Source of the DNA: an uncultured Collinsella sp.
Lineage (GTDB): Bacteria; Actinomycetota; Coriobacteriia; Coriobacteriales; Coriobacteriaceae
Assembly (NCBI GenBank): GCA_947507155.1
Contig: CANNOC010000022.1
Coordinates: 1 to 35,108 of the forward strand
Length of the DNA: 35,108 nucleotides
Direction: 5' to 3'
Both the position numbers and the translations under genes were made by a program. The notes beneath the pieces were generated by a model, which saw only the letters and a program-made list of their open reading frames with translations, searched no databases and was not told where the DNA came from. Below are positions 1 through 8,009 of the stretch, piece by piece; position 1 is the stretch's first letter; the number at the start of each line of letters is the position of its first letter.

Positions 1-48
1 TCTACACTTCGTTGGACACTCTTTCCCTACACGACGCTCTTCCGATCT
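1..48 (+). other. Illumina sequencing adapter with i5 index (not genomic)
   Basis: Bases 16-48 match the 33-base TruSeq read-1 adapter tail (it begins ACACTCTTTCCC and ends CTTCCGATCT). Bases 1-7 (TCTACAC) match the end of the P5 adapter and bases 8-15 (TTCGTTGG) sit exactly where the 8-base i5 index belongs. This is an untrimmed library adapter at the contig edge. Genomic sequence starts at about base 49, 11 bases before the stop codon of the first gene. Confidence 0.98.
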
Positions 49-59
49 CGGATGCCTAC

Positions 60-2588
60 CTACTCGTTGTCGCCGGCAGTTAGCTGCGTTGCGGAGAGCG
101 CGCCGTCGGCAGTAGTTGCGGCTACGGCGTCGGGCCAGACCCAGTCGGTAAAGGCTGGGTGATCGAAGCCCTCGTCGCACGCGAACTCAAAGGCCTCGGT
201 GCGGAAGGCTTCCCACTTATCAATCTGCTCGGCAAACTTATCGGCGTCGACCATGCGCAGCACGTCGGCGGCCAGGACCCAGCGGTCCATGTTATTCAGG
301 CGCAGCATGTCGAACGGCGTGGTCGTGGAGCCCTTCTCCTCGTAGCCGTGGACGCGGAAGGCGTCGTGGCCGGGGCGGTTCCAAATCAGGCGGCGAATCG
401 TGCCGGCATAGGCATGGAAGGCGAAGAGCACGGGCTTCTCACCGCAGCCAAACAGCTCAACCCAGCGCTCATCGCTGATGGCCTGGTCGTTCTCGCAGAC
501 GTTCTGAATCTTGAGCAGATCGACAACGTTGACGAACCACGCCTTAATGCCCAGCTTGCGCAGCATATCGGTTGCAGCCAGGGCCTCAAGCGTCGGCACG
601 TCGCCGCACGTGGCGACCACGACGTCGGCCTCGGCGAGCGAGTCGGCAGTCGATGCCCACTCCCAAGTCGCGACACCCTCGGCGAGCTCGGACTTGGCCT
701 CGTCGACCGTCTGGAAGGTGGGGGCGGGCTGCTTGCCACAGAAAATGGCGTTAACGCAGTCGGTGGACTGGTAGACGCGCTCGGCCACAGCAAGCGCCAT
801 GTTGGCGTCGGCCGGATAGTAGGCATTCACGATATGCGTGTCGTTGGCCTTGTTGAGCAGCAGGTCGATAAAGCCGGGATCCTGGTGCGAGAAGCCGTTG
901 TGGTCTTGGCGCCACACGTGGCTCGACAGCAAAATGTTGAGACCGCTGATGGGAGCACGCCACGGAATCTCGCGCTTAGTGGCCTCGAGCCACTTGCAGT
1001 GCTGGTTGACCATGGAATCGACCACATGGACAAAGCTCTCATAGGAGCTCCACACACCGGAGCGGCCGGTGAGCACGTAGGCCTCGAGGAAACCCTCGCA
1101 CTGGTGCTCGGACAGCTGCTCGACAACCTTACCGGAACCGGCCAGCAGCTCGTCGTTGGCCTCGTCCTCGTAGAAGCCGGCATCCCACTGCTTCTTGGTC
1201 ACCTTGTAGGCAGCCTGTAGGCGGTTGGACGCGGTCTCGTCGGGACCGAAGATGCGGAAATCGTCCATGTTCTTGGCCAGAACGTCGGCAGTGTACTCGC
1301 CAAAGACGCGGGCGGCCTCGGTGGAGCCCCAGCCGTGGCCCTTACTTGCGACGGGGATCTCGTGGGCGTGAATATCGGGCAGTTCGAGCTCGCGGCGCAC
1401 CTTGCCGCCGTTTGCGTTGGGATTGGCGCCGATGCGCAGCTCGCCGGTCGGCATAAAGGCCGTCACCTCGGGGCGCACCTGGCCCTCGGGCGTAAAGAGC
1501 TCCTCGGGCTTGTAGGAGCGCAGCCACTCGCGCAGCACGCGGAAGTGCTCGTGGGTGTCCTTGGCACTCGCCAGCGGCACCTGATGCGCGCGCCAGGAGT
1601 CCTCGGTCTTCTTGCCGTCGATCTGCTTGGGGCAGGTCCAACCCTTGGGCGTACGGAACACAATCATGGGGTAAGCCGGGCGGACCACGGTCTCGCCTGC
1701 GGCGGCCTGGGCCTGTGCGGTGGCCTTGATGTCGCAAATCTCATCGAAGACCTGCTCAAACAGGGCAGCGAAACGCTCGTGGATGCTTGCATGGCTCTCG
1801 TCGTCAAAACCGGCGACAAAGAAGTGCGGCTTGTAGCCCATGCCCTCAAAGAACTTGGTGAGTTCTTCGTCGGACACGCGGGCAAGAATGGTGGGGTTGG
1901 CGATCTTATAGCCGTTGAGGTGCAGGATCGGCAGGACGATACCGTCGGTTGCCGGGTTCACGAGCTTGTTGGACTGCCAAGAGGTCGCGAGCGGACCGGT
2001 CTCGGACTCGCCGTCGCCCACCACGGCCACGGCCAGCAGGCTCGGATTGTCCATGACGGCGCCGTAGGCGTGGCTGAGCGTGTAGCCGAGCTCGCCGCCC
2101 TCGTGGATGGAGCCAGGCGTCTCGGGCGCAAAATGGCTCGGGATGCCACCGGGATAAGAGAACTGGCGGAAGAACTTCTGCAGGCCTGCCTCGTCATTGG
2201 TGATGTCGGGGCGAATCTCACGGTAGGTGCCATCGAGCAGCGACTGGGCGGTGCCGGCGGGGCCACCGTGGCCCGGGCCCATCAAGAAAATGGCGTTCTG
2301 GTTGTGGTCGGCAATAAGGCGGTTGACGTGGCCGAACAGGAAGTTGATGCCGGGCGTGGTGCCCCAGTGACCGACCAGGCGGTGCTTAACGTCCGGGCGA
2401 CCAAAGTCGCGCACCTCACCGGTTTTCTCGTCGACAAAGTCGGGGCGCATGAGCGGATTAGAGCGAAGGTAGATCTGACCGACGGACAGATAGTTCGATG
2501 CGCGCCAATACAGGTCGACGCCCTCGAGCTCGGAAGCCGGTACCTCGTGGCCCAGCTTTTGCCACGGCGTCCCCAGTGTTTTAGCCAT
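60..2588 (-). CDS. xfp: Xylulose-5-phosphate/fructose-6-phosphate phosphoketolase
   Basis: Thiamine-diphosphate enzyme of the cytoplasm that cleaves xylulose 5-phosphate (and often fructose 6-phosphate) with phosphate to acetyl phosphate plus glyceraldehyde 3-phosphate or erythrose 4-phosphate. The 842-residue protein is full length for the family. Family signatures are visible: GHGGP at about 106-110, [15 protein letters not shown] at 163-177 and the TPP-binding GDGESETGP at 191-199. The ATG is preceded by AAGGGA about 10 bases upstream. The gene follows a LacI-type regulator on the same strand, and the 204-bp gap holds two LacI-like operators, so sugar-dependent repression is likely. The stop codon is 11 bases from the adapter, so anything downstream is lost. 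Confidence 0.97.
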   Translation of the reverse strand: MAKTLGTPWQKLGHEVPASELEGVDLYWRASNYLSVGQIYLRSNPLMRPDFVDEKTGEVRDFGRPDVKHRLVGHWGTTPGINFLFGHVNRLIADHNQNAIFLMGPGHGGPAGTAQSLLDGTYREIRPDITNDEAGLQKFFRQFSYPGGIPSHFAPETPGSIHEGGELGYTLSHAYGAVMDNPSLLAVAVVGDGESETGPLATSWQSNKLVNPATDGIVLPILHLNGYKIANPTILARVSDEELTKFFEGMGYKPHFFVAGFDDESHASIHERFAALFEQVFDEICDIKATAQAQAAAGETVVRPAYPMIVFRTPKGWTCPKQIDGKKTEDSWRAHQVPLASAKDTHEHFRVLREWLRSYKPEELFTPEGQVRPEVTAFMPTGELRIGANPNANGGKVRRELELPDIHAHEIPVASKGHGWGSTEAARVFGEYTADVLAKNMDDFRIFGPDETASNRLQAAYKVTKKQWDAGFYEDEANDELLAGSGKVVEQLSEHQCEGFLEAYVLTGRSGVWSSYESFVHVVDSMVNQHCKWLEATKREIPWRAPISGLNILLSSHVWRQDHNGFSHQDPGFIDLLLNKANDTHIVNAYYPADANMALAVAERVYQSTDCVNAIFCGKQPAPTFQTVDEAKSELAEGVATWEWASTADSLAEADVVVATCGDVPTLEALAATDMLRKLGIKAWFVNVVDLLKIQNVCENDQAISDERWVELFGCGEKPVLFAFHAYAGTIRRLIWNRPGHDAFRVHGYEEKGSTTTPFDMLRLNNMDRWVLAADVLRMVDADKFAEQIDKWEAFRTEAFEFACDEGFDHPAFTDWVWPDAVAATTADGALSATQLTAGDNE

Positions 2589-2646
2589 TGTTTATGTCCC
2601 TTCGCTGTGCGGTCACCCTCCGATACGGCAACCTTTCGTTGGGACT

Positions 2647-2693
2647 AGTATATTTGCTAAAACGTTTTATCATGGTGAAAAAACGTTTTAGCA
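2647..2693 (-). promoter_or_regulatory. xfp promoter region with two LacI-family operators
   Basis: Two 18-bp palindromes centred on CG: TGCTAAAACGTTTTATCA (2655-2672) and TGAAAAAACGTTTTAGCA (2676-2693). Together they suggest the consensus TGCTAAAACGTTTTAGCA. Their centres are 21 bp apart, two helical turns, so two dimers would bind the same DNA face. A -10-like TATACT reads on the minus strand at 2647-2652, which places the first operator between -10 and -35. The -35 box is not clear. The central CG and half-site form are typical of LacI/GalR operators; the adjacent LacI-type gene is the obvious candidate binder. Confidence 0.75.
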
Positions 2694-2792
2694 TCCTTAT
2701 CGATCCCATCGATTGGCAAAACGCGACATTCACCTGCGGCATTGTCTGTCACAGGTGCTCCACATTCAGTCTCTGTAAATTGATAAATGCGT

Positions 2793-3821
2793 TTAGTTGT
2801 GTTTAGTAAGCTCGAGCACGCTGTCCTTAACGATAAGCGCCGGCTCCAGAACGACCTCTTCGGCACGTCTACCGCCCCTACCGGCAAGACGCTTGGACAT
2901 GCAGCCAAAAGCATGCTCCGCGAGGACACCAGGATCCTGCTCAATCGCGGTCAGCGCCGGCTCAAAGAGAACGTCGGCCGCCGAGTTGTCATAGCTTACG
3001 ACCGAGATATCGCCTGGGATGCTCTTCCCCATCTCGTGCAGGCGCTTGAGCAGACCCAGCGCAATGTTATCCGAGCTTGCGAACACGGCGGTGGCGTCAG
3101 TTGCGAGCACCGCCTCCGAGGCCTCATATGCGCTCGGAATGTAGTACTCGCTCTCAAACTCCAAACGCGCGTCAATAGGCAGGCCAACCTCGCGCAGTGC
3201 ACGCTCGTAGCCGGCAAGACGTTTACGACCCGTATTGGAACGGCGCGCATTAACCAAGCAGGCAATGCGACGGTGGCCCTGCTCGATTAGATAGCGGGTG
3301 GCCATATAGCCGCCCATCTCGTGGTCGAACATCACCTTGTCGCACTCGAGTCCCTCAATGGCACGGTCGACCATCACGGCCGGAATGGGGAGATGGCTGA
3401 CTTCTTCGCGCAAAGCGCGGTCGTCCGAGAACTCGTCGCCCACGACCAAGAACACACCATCGACGCCGCGCGTCACCAGCTGGCGCAGGAGCTCCAGATC
3501 GTCCTCGGCGCTTCCACCCGAGCTGGTAATAAAGAGCGCGTAGCCGTCCTCGCGGCAGCGCTTTTCCAGGCTGCCGGCGAGCGAGGCAAAAAAGCGGCTC
3601 TCGATATTGGGAACGATAAGGCCCAGTGTGCGCGACTCGCGCATGACCAGGCTGCGCGCGATCTGGTTAGGAACATAGTGGTTGCGCGCCGCAACCTCCT
3701 TGATGAGCTTGCGGTTTTCTTCCGAGATGCGACAAGGCCGGTTGTTAAGGACAAGCGAGACCGACGAAGGGGAAAGCCCCACCTCCTGGGCAATCTGCTT
3801 GAGAGTAACTTTGTTGCCCAT
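2793..3821 (-). CDS. LacI/GalR-family transcriptional regulator
   Basis: A 342-residue DNA-binding repressor of the LacI type. Residues about 5-60 form the family HTH and hinge (VTLKQIAQEVGLSPSSVSLVL, then NHYVPNQIARSL). The rest is a periplasmic-binding-protein-like sugar-sensing domain (LGLIVPNIESRFFASL; VSYDNSAADVLFEPALTAIEQDP near the end). The start at 3821 is chosen because AAGGAG lies 6 bases before it and because the HTH begins immediately; an upstream ATG at 3893 would add 24 unsupported residues. The effector cannot be read from sequence. Position directly upstream of xfp and the operator pair between them suggest it controls phosphoketolase. Confidence 0.93.
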   Translation of the reverse strand: MGNKVTLKQIAQEVGLSPSSVSLVLNNRPCRISEENRKLIKEVAARNHYVPNQIARSLVMRESRTLGLIVPNIESRFFASLAGSLEKRCREDGYALFITSSGGSAEDDLELLRQLVTRGVDGVFLVVGDEFSDDRALREEVSHLPIPAVMVDRAIEGLECDKVMFDHEMGGYMATRYLIEQGHRRIACLVNARRSNTGRKRLAGYERALREVGLPIDARLEFESEYYIPSAYEASEAVLATDATAVFASSDNIALGLLKRLHEMGKSIPGDISVVSYDNSAADVLFEPALTAIEQDPGVLAEHAFGCMSKRLAGRGGRRAEEVVLEPALIVKDSVLELTKHN

Positions 3822-3935
3822 CTCGCTCCTTCCGAGTATTCGCGCAATCTCTTGAAAGTATAGCGACCGTCCCTCTACCTTGATGATAAACACTTTACCA
3901 ATCCGGTAGACGGCTGTTTTATCGCCGCGATTGGC

Positions 3936-3991
3936 GCAAAGTAACCTGACCCCTTTGCACCATGTGATGCATTGGGGTCAGGTTACTTTGC
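3936..3991. repeat. 18-bp perfect inverted repeat (REP/MITE-like)
   Basis: GCAAAGTAACCTGACCCC (3936-3953) and its exact reverse complement (3974-3991) flank a 20-base loop. The palindrome sits in the divergent gap between the LacI-type gene and murB. It has no T-run, so it does not look like an intrinsic terminator. It may be a REP-like or MITE-like dispersed palindrome, or an operator. The GGGGTCAGG... ends resemble palindromes that accompany REP-associated tyrosine transposases, but that link is from memory and unproven. Confidence 0.75.
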
Positions 3992-4012
3992 ACCAAATCC
4001 ATCCGGGTGGGG

Positions 4013-4018
4013 TATATT
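4013..4018 (+). promoter_or_regulatory. Possible murB -10 element
   Basis: TATATT lies about 44 bases before the murB start, just right of the inverted repeat. The only TTG-containing -35 candidate (TTGCAC) is about 19 bases upstream, longer than ideal and partly inside the repeat. Weak prediction. Confidence 0.3.
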
Positions 4019-4061
4019 GCATTCGATTAATGAAAACGACCACCATAAGGCGGATATTCGT

Positions 4062-5024
4062 ATGCACGAGAACGACTTTTTTAACGAGGACCTGCTCTGC
4101 GCGCTCGCCGGTGTTGCCGGCGAGGACAACGTGCTCATGAGCGAGCCCATGCGCGAGCACACCACGTTTAAGATCGGCGGCCCGGCCGATGTCTTTGTCA
4201 CGCCCGATACCGAGCAGGGCCTCGTCGCCACGCTCGATACCTGCTATCGCTGCGATCTGCCACTCACCATCGTGGGCAACGGCTCCGACTTACTCGTCGG
4301 TGACAAGGGCATCCGCGGCGTCGTCGTGGCGCTGGGCGAGGGCCTCTCCGACATCACCGTCGACGGCACGCACGTCACGGCGGCAGCCGGCGCCTTGCTT
4401 TCCGATGTCGCCGCGGCTGCCGCCGAAGCCTGCCTCACCGGCATGGAGCCCCTCTCGGGCATCCCCGGCTCGGTCGGCGGCGCCTGCTATATGAACGCCG
4501 GTGCCTACGGCGCCTGCATGGCAGATGTTTTGGAGTCCGTGCGCGTCTATAAGCCCGCCCGCGCGCTCGACGACGGCACCCGCGGCAGCGGCAATATCAT
4601 TGAGTTCGATGTCGACGAGCTTAACCTGGGCTATCGCAAGAGCCGCATCGCCGACGACGGCTTTATCGTGCTCTCTGCCACCTTTAACCTCGCCCCGGGC
4701 AACGCCGCGATGATCAAGGCCGACATGGACGACTACCGCCAACGCCGCGAGGACAAGCAGCCGCTCGACATGCCGAGCGCCGGTTCCACTTTCAAGCGCC
4801 CCGAGGGCCACTTCGCCGGCAAGCTCATCATGGACGCCGGCCTTCGCGGCCACGCTATCGGCGGCGCCCAGGTGAGCGAGAAGCACTGCGGCTTCATCGT
4901 CAACGCCGATCACGCCACCGCTGCCGACGTCGACAAACTCATCCGCCACATCCAAGCAACCGTCAAAGACCAATTCGGAGTAGACCTACAACCCGAAGTC
5001 CACCGAGTAGGCGAATTTTTATAA
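4062..5024 (+). CDS. murB: UDP-N-acetylmuramate dehydrogenase
   Basis: Cytoplasmic FAD enzyme that reduces UDP-GlcNAc-enolpyruvate with NADPH to UDP-MurNAc, the second committed step of peptidoglycan synthesis. The 320-residue length and layout match the shorter type II MurB. Visible motifs are the FAD-binding VGNGSDLLVGDKG, the stretch GIPGSVGGACYMNAGAYG, the PSAGSTFKRP segment carrying the catalytic serine, and GLRGHAIGGAQVSEKHCGF near the C terminus. The start was set at MHENDFF because the in-frame sequence upstream runs into the inverted repeat and lacks a ribosome site; the chosen ATG has only a weak AAGGCGG upstream. It is monocistronic, followed at once by a terminator. Confidence 0.95.
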   Translation: MHENDFFNEDLLCALAGVAGEDNVLMSEPMREHTTFKIGGPADVFVTPDTEQGLVATLDTCYRCDLPLTIVGNGSDLLVGDKGIRGVVVALGEGLSDITVDGTHVTAAAGALLSDVAAAAAEACLTGMEPLSGIPGSVGGACYMNAGAYGACMADVLESVRVYKPARALDDGTRGSGNIIEFDVDELNLGYRKSRIADDGFIVLSATFNLAPGNAAMIKADMDDYRQRREDKQPLDMPSAGSTFKRPEGHFAGKLIMDAGLRGHAIGGAQVSEKHCGFIVNADHATAADVDKLIRHIQATVKDQFGVDLQPEVHRVGEFL

Positions 5025-5060
5025 AAAGAAGGCCCCGAAAGGGGCCTTCACTCTCTTTAA
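5025..5060. terminator. Bidirectional intrinsic terminator after murB
   Basis: AAGGCCCC-GAAA-GGGGCCTT (5029-5048), an 8-bp GC-rich stem with a tetraloop. The minus-strand reading is followed by a good T-run (CTTCTTTTTAT); the plus-strand reading ends in the weaker CACTCTCTTTA. It serves murB and can also stop transcripts coming from the wall-hydrolase gene. Confidence 0.85.
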
Positions 5061-5102
5061 TTCAGATAAACCAGTCCGGTGTGTCGCGCCTTGAACCCGG
5101 AA

Positions 5103-5233
5103 GGTCCGGGGCTGCGGGCGAGGCATAAGGTTGGTCGCGAGTTCCGCACGCAAAGAAGGCCACTTAATGTGGCCTTCGTCTTGCGCAGGACTGTAGAGCA
5201 GGCAACCTTATGCCTCGCCCGCAGCCCCGGACC
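5103..5233 (-). repeat. Foldback element copy 1 (30-bp variable arms, 71-bp conserved core)
   Basis: Arms at 5103-5132 and 5204-5233 are perfect reverse complements over 30 bp. The core (5133-5203) carries the blocks TCGCGAGTTCCGCACG, an inner hairpin built on GGCCACTTAATGTGGCC, and GGACTGTAGAGCAGG, all shared with copies at 23009-23145 and 27954-28110. The arm sequence is unrelated to the other two copies. The core differs slightly from the other copies around the inner hairpin, and each change is paired on the other side (AAGGCC/GGCCTT here, GAGGCC/GGCCTC there). It ends 19 bp past the stop codon of the minus-strand hydrolase gene, so it would form that mRNA's 3' end. Confidence 0.93.
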
Positions 5234-5252
5234 AACTTACTTCAAACTGCAG

Positions 5253-6458
5253 CTACGACAGCGCGATACCGCCAAGCCAGCCCCAGCGCACGCCAGAGCC
5301 AGTGCCGTAGAACCCAATGAACGAGTCAAGCGACTTAGACGTGATGGCGCCCTCGTTACTCATAACGATGCCGCCGCCAACATAGATGCCCACGTGTCCG
5401 TACAGCAGACCCGGCGTACCGGTGCCACTGTGCGACGAGTCGGCCACGATCATGCCCACCTGCAGCGCCGAACGATCGGAGCTGTAGCACCAGGCGTTAA
5501 ACATGTCGCACGCGTTGCCGCCAAAGTAGCCCACGCCGGCGTTGCGGAACACGTTGGTAACCCAGGCGGCGCACCAGTTCAGGCCAGGCGAAGGCGTGGA
5601 GTAGCACGCGTTGACGACGGCCTGTTGCTTGCCCGAGCCGGCATTCTGCTGCGGAGTTCCGGGCGCATACGATCCGCCACCCGAGCTTGAACCCCCCGAG
5701 TAGGAATTGTTCTTGTTTGCGGCAGCCGCGGCAGCGGCAGCCTTCTTGGCAGCCTCCTCGGCCTGAGCGGCAGCAAGAATCTCGGAATCGCGCTGGGCCA
5801 TGAGCTCCTTAACATCGTCGGAGAGGCCGTTCAGAACCGTCTGGACCTCCTGTTGCTTGGCCTGCATGTCCTGCATCTGAGCAGTCTGCTGGTCCTTGAG
5901 CTTCTCCAAGTCGGCTTTTTGCGACTCGAGCTCGGACTTCTGCGTATCGAGCTCTTTCTGGATGGTCTGAATGTCCTCGATGGCGTCACGGTCGCTCTTG
6001 TTGATCTTCTCGACGTAATGCGCGTTGGCGACGAGCTCCTCAAACGAGCCAGAAGCGAGCAACAACGACAGGATGTTGGTGCCGCCCGACTTGTAGCTGG
6101 CAGCAACGCGATCGGAAAGGTCGCCGCGCTTCTCTTTGAGCTCGGCCTTCTTGGTGTCGATCTGAGCCTGCGTCTCGTCAATCTGGCCCTGTACGCCCTC
6201 GATATCGCTGAGTGTCTGGGCATTCTTGTTGGCGAGCGACGCGTACTCATTAGCGATGCTGTCGAGCTGAGCCTGGACCTCGTCGAGCTGGGCCTGGGCG
6301 GCGTTCAGTTTGTCGGTGGTTTCTTGGCTGGCCTCAGCCGCATGGGCGCGGGCGGGCAGGCCAAAAAGAACAGCCGCGGAAGCAGCGCCGAAGAGAACCT
6401 TAAGGGCAGTGCGGCGCGAAAGCTCCCGCGTAAAGATGGAATCGTTGTTTGGTGACAT
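5253..6458 (-). CDS. Secreted coiled-coil peptidoglycan hydrolase (CHAP/NlpC-like)
   Basis: A 401-residue exported cell-wall hydrolase resembling PcsB/CwlO-type proteins. The N terminus has a twin-arginine-like signal (SRRTALKVLF, hydrophobic stretch, AHA cleavage near residue 40). Residues about 45-235 are a long coiled coil rich in Gln, Glu and Lys. An Ala-rich and Gly/Ser linker (about 230-275) leads to the catalytic domain. There Cys296 in NWCAAWVTNVF and His355 in GHVGIYV are the likely catalytic pair. In homologues the coiled coil couples the hydrolase to a membrane regulator such as FtsEX; no such partner is nearby. GGAG lies 6-7 bases before the ATG. It is convergent with murB and divergent from galE. 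The choice between CHAP and NlpC/P60 is uncertain. Confidence 0.88.
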   Translation of the reverse strand: MSPNNDSIFTRELSRRTALKVLFGAASAAVLFGLPARAHAAEASQETTDKLNAAQAQLDEVQAQLDSIANEYASLANKNAQTLSDIEGVQGQIDETQAQIDTKKAELKEKRGDLSDRVAASYKSGGTNILSLLLASGSFEELVANAHYVEKINKSDRDAIEDIQTIQKELDTQKSELESQKADLEKLKDQQTAQMQDMQAKQQEVQTVLNGLSDDVKELMAQRDSEILAAAQAEEAAKKAAAAAAAANKNNSYSGGSSSGGGSYAPGTPQQNAGSGKQQAVVNACYSTPSPGLNWCAAWVTNVFRNAGVGYFGGNACDMFNAWCYSSDRSALQVGMIVADSSHSGTGTPGLLYGHVGIYVGGGIVMSNEGAITSKSLDSFIGFYGTGSGVRWGWLGGIALS

Positions 6459-6683
6459 ATGTACTCCGTTACATGCTTATTTATATGTCGCTCAACTCAA
6501 ACATATTAACGCACATCGCGCTTGTCCCAACTATTTCCACGAACGGCTGGAAAAGTATGGTCAGCGGCTCGCAAATACGTCCCACACCAAAGGTAAGGAT
6601 TATGCAAATAACACCCTATGAGTACGTTAACATCAATCCTCTGGTTTTCCTGCCCCGCGTGTTTTGGGTGCCCCCAGCTGCGC

Positions 6684-6689
6684 TATACT
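6684..6689 (+). promoter_or_regulatory. Putative galE -10 element
   Basis: TATACT lies 37 bases before the galE start. A poor -35 (GTTTTG at 6661) is 17 bases upstream. The remaining 225 bp back to the hydrolase start show no other clear structure. Confidence 0.45.
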
Positions 6690-6726
6690 CCCCTCAAGAA
6701 GTGTTCCTGATTCGATAGGAGACTAC

Positions 6727-7788
6727 ATGTCCAAAGCACTCGACCCCAAAGACACCTGCGTCCTCGTTACCGGCGGCGCCGGCTTTATCGGCTCGCACAC
6801 CGTCGTTCAGCTGCTCGAGGGTGGCTACCAGGTTGTCGTCGTCGATGACCTCTCCAACTCCAGCGCCGTTGCTATCGACCGCGTCAAGACCATCGTGGGC
6901 GACGAGGCCGCCAAGAACCTCACCTTCTACGAGGCCAACGTGCTCGACCGCGATGCGATGAACAAGATCTTCGATACCCACCAGATCGACCGTGTCATCC
7001 ACTTCGCCGGCTTTAAGGCCGTTGGCGAGTCGGTGAGCAAGCCCGTCGAGTACTACCACAACAATATCGAGAACACCCTGGTGCTCATCGATGTCATGCG
7101 CAACCACGGTTGTAAGTCCATCATCTTCTCGAGCTCTTCGACCGTCTACGGCGATCCGGACAATCCGCCCGTCACCGAAGAGGACCCCAAGAAGCCCGCG
7201 ACCAACCCCTATGGTTGGACCAAGTGGATGATTGAGCAGATCCTTATGGACGTCCACACCGCCGACCCCGAGTGGGACGTCGTGCTGCTCCGTTACTTCA
7301 ATCCCATCGGTGCCCATCCGTCGGGCCTGATCGGCGAGGACCCCAAGGGCATCCCCAACAACCTGGTGCCCTACGTCGCCCAGGTCGCCGTCGGTAAGCT
7401 CGAGGCCGTTCAGGTCTTTGGCAACGACTACCCCACCCCCGACGGCACCGGCGTGCGCGACTACATCCACGTGTGCGACCTGGCATCTGGTCACGTTGCC
7501 GCCCTCAACTGGATGAACGGCAAGACCGGCGTCGAGATCTTTAACCTGGGCACCGGCACCGGCACCTCGGTACTCGAGGTCGTCGCCGCCTTCTCCAAGG
7601 CCTGCGGCAAGGAGCTGCCCTACGTGATTCGCGAGCGCCGTGCCGGCGATATCGCCGCCAACTGGTGCGATGCCTCCAAGGCCGAACGCATGATGGGCTG
7701 GAAGGCCCAGTACGACATCGCGGACATGTGCCGCGACAGCTGGAATTGGCAGAGCCATAACCCCAACGGCTTCGCCGACGCCGAGTAG
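6727..7788 (+). CDS. galE: UDP-glucose 4-epimerase
   Basis: Cytoplasmic extended short-chain dehydrogenase that interconverts UDP-glucose and UDP-galactose for the Leloir pathway and for polysaccharide precursors. The 353-residue length is normal. The NAD-binding GGAGFIGSH begins at about residue 17, followed by VVVDDLSNSS. The catalytic pair is Tyr162 and Lys166 in NPYGWTK, with the SSSSTVYG segment before it. The start was chosen because TAGGAG lies just upstream; the in-frame codons further upstream overlap the promoter. No galK or galT is adjacent, so it may mainly serve glycan synthesis here. It ends in a strong terminator. Confidence 0.96.
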   Translation: MSKALDPKDTCVLVTGGAGFIGSHTVVQLLEGGYQVVVVDDLSNSSAVAIDRVKTIVGDEAAKNLTFYEANVLDRDAMNKIFDTHQIDRVIHFAGFKAVGESVSKPVEYYHNNIENTLVLIDVMRNHGCKSIIFSSSSTVYGDPDNPPVTEEDPKKPATNPYGWTKWMIEQILMDVHTADPEWDVVLLRYFNPIGAHPSGLIGEDPKGIPNNLVPYVAQVAVGKLEAVQVFGNDYPTPDGTGVRDYIHVCDLASGHVAALNWMNGKTGVEIFNLGTGTGTSVLEVVAAFSKACGKELPYVIRERRAGDIAANWCDASKAERMMGWKAQYDIADMCRDSWNWQSHNPNGFADAE

Positions 7789-7810
7789 ATAAAACCTACA
7801 TAGCGTTCTT

Positions 7811-7845
7811 GCCCCGGTCTCACGATGTGAGACCGGGGCTTTTTT
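7811..7845 (+). terminator. Intrinsic terminator after galE
   Basis: A 13-bp perfect stem (GCCCCGGTCTCAC, loop GAT, then its complement) is followed by TTTTTTC. Textbook form, 22 bases past the galE stop. Confidence 0.95.
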
Positions 7846-7899
7846 CATGGCGCGTAACCATTTACCGAAAATGGGCCAACTTTTTTATCTTGCCCGTAC

Positions 7900-7924
7900 A
7901 TGTTTAAACAACATGTTCTACAAT
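7900..7924 (+). promoter_or_regulatory. malQ promoter with TTGTTTAAACAA-type operator
   Basis: ATGTTTAAACAA (7900-7911) is an 11/12 match to the palindrome TTGTTTAAACAA. It sits immediately before a -10-like TACAAT (7919-7924), where a bound repressor would block polymerase. Related sites occur before the ABC importer and in the gntR/PTS gap. The binder is inferred to be the HutC/TreR-type regulator at 17040-17759. Confidence 0.6.
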
Positions 7925-8009
7925 AGATGTATCGAATCAGAACACCGGGGGCGGACTGCTCTTCCATCGGCAGGCTGACCCCACAACAAGAAGGTTGGTG
8001 AGCGCATTC

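Noticed and set aside
5103..5233. Integron attC sites for the three foldback elements
   Set aside because: attC sites have conserved outer ends and a variable centre. These have the reverse: variable ends and a conserved centre. No integron integrase is present.
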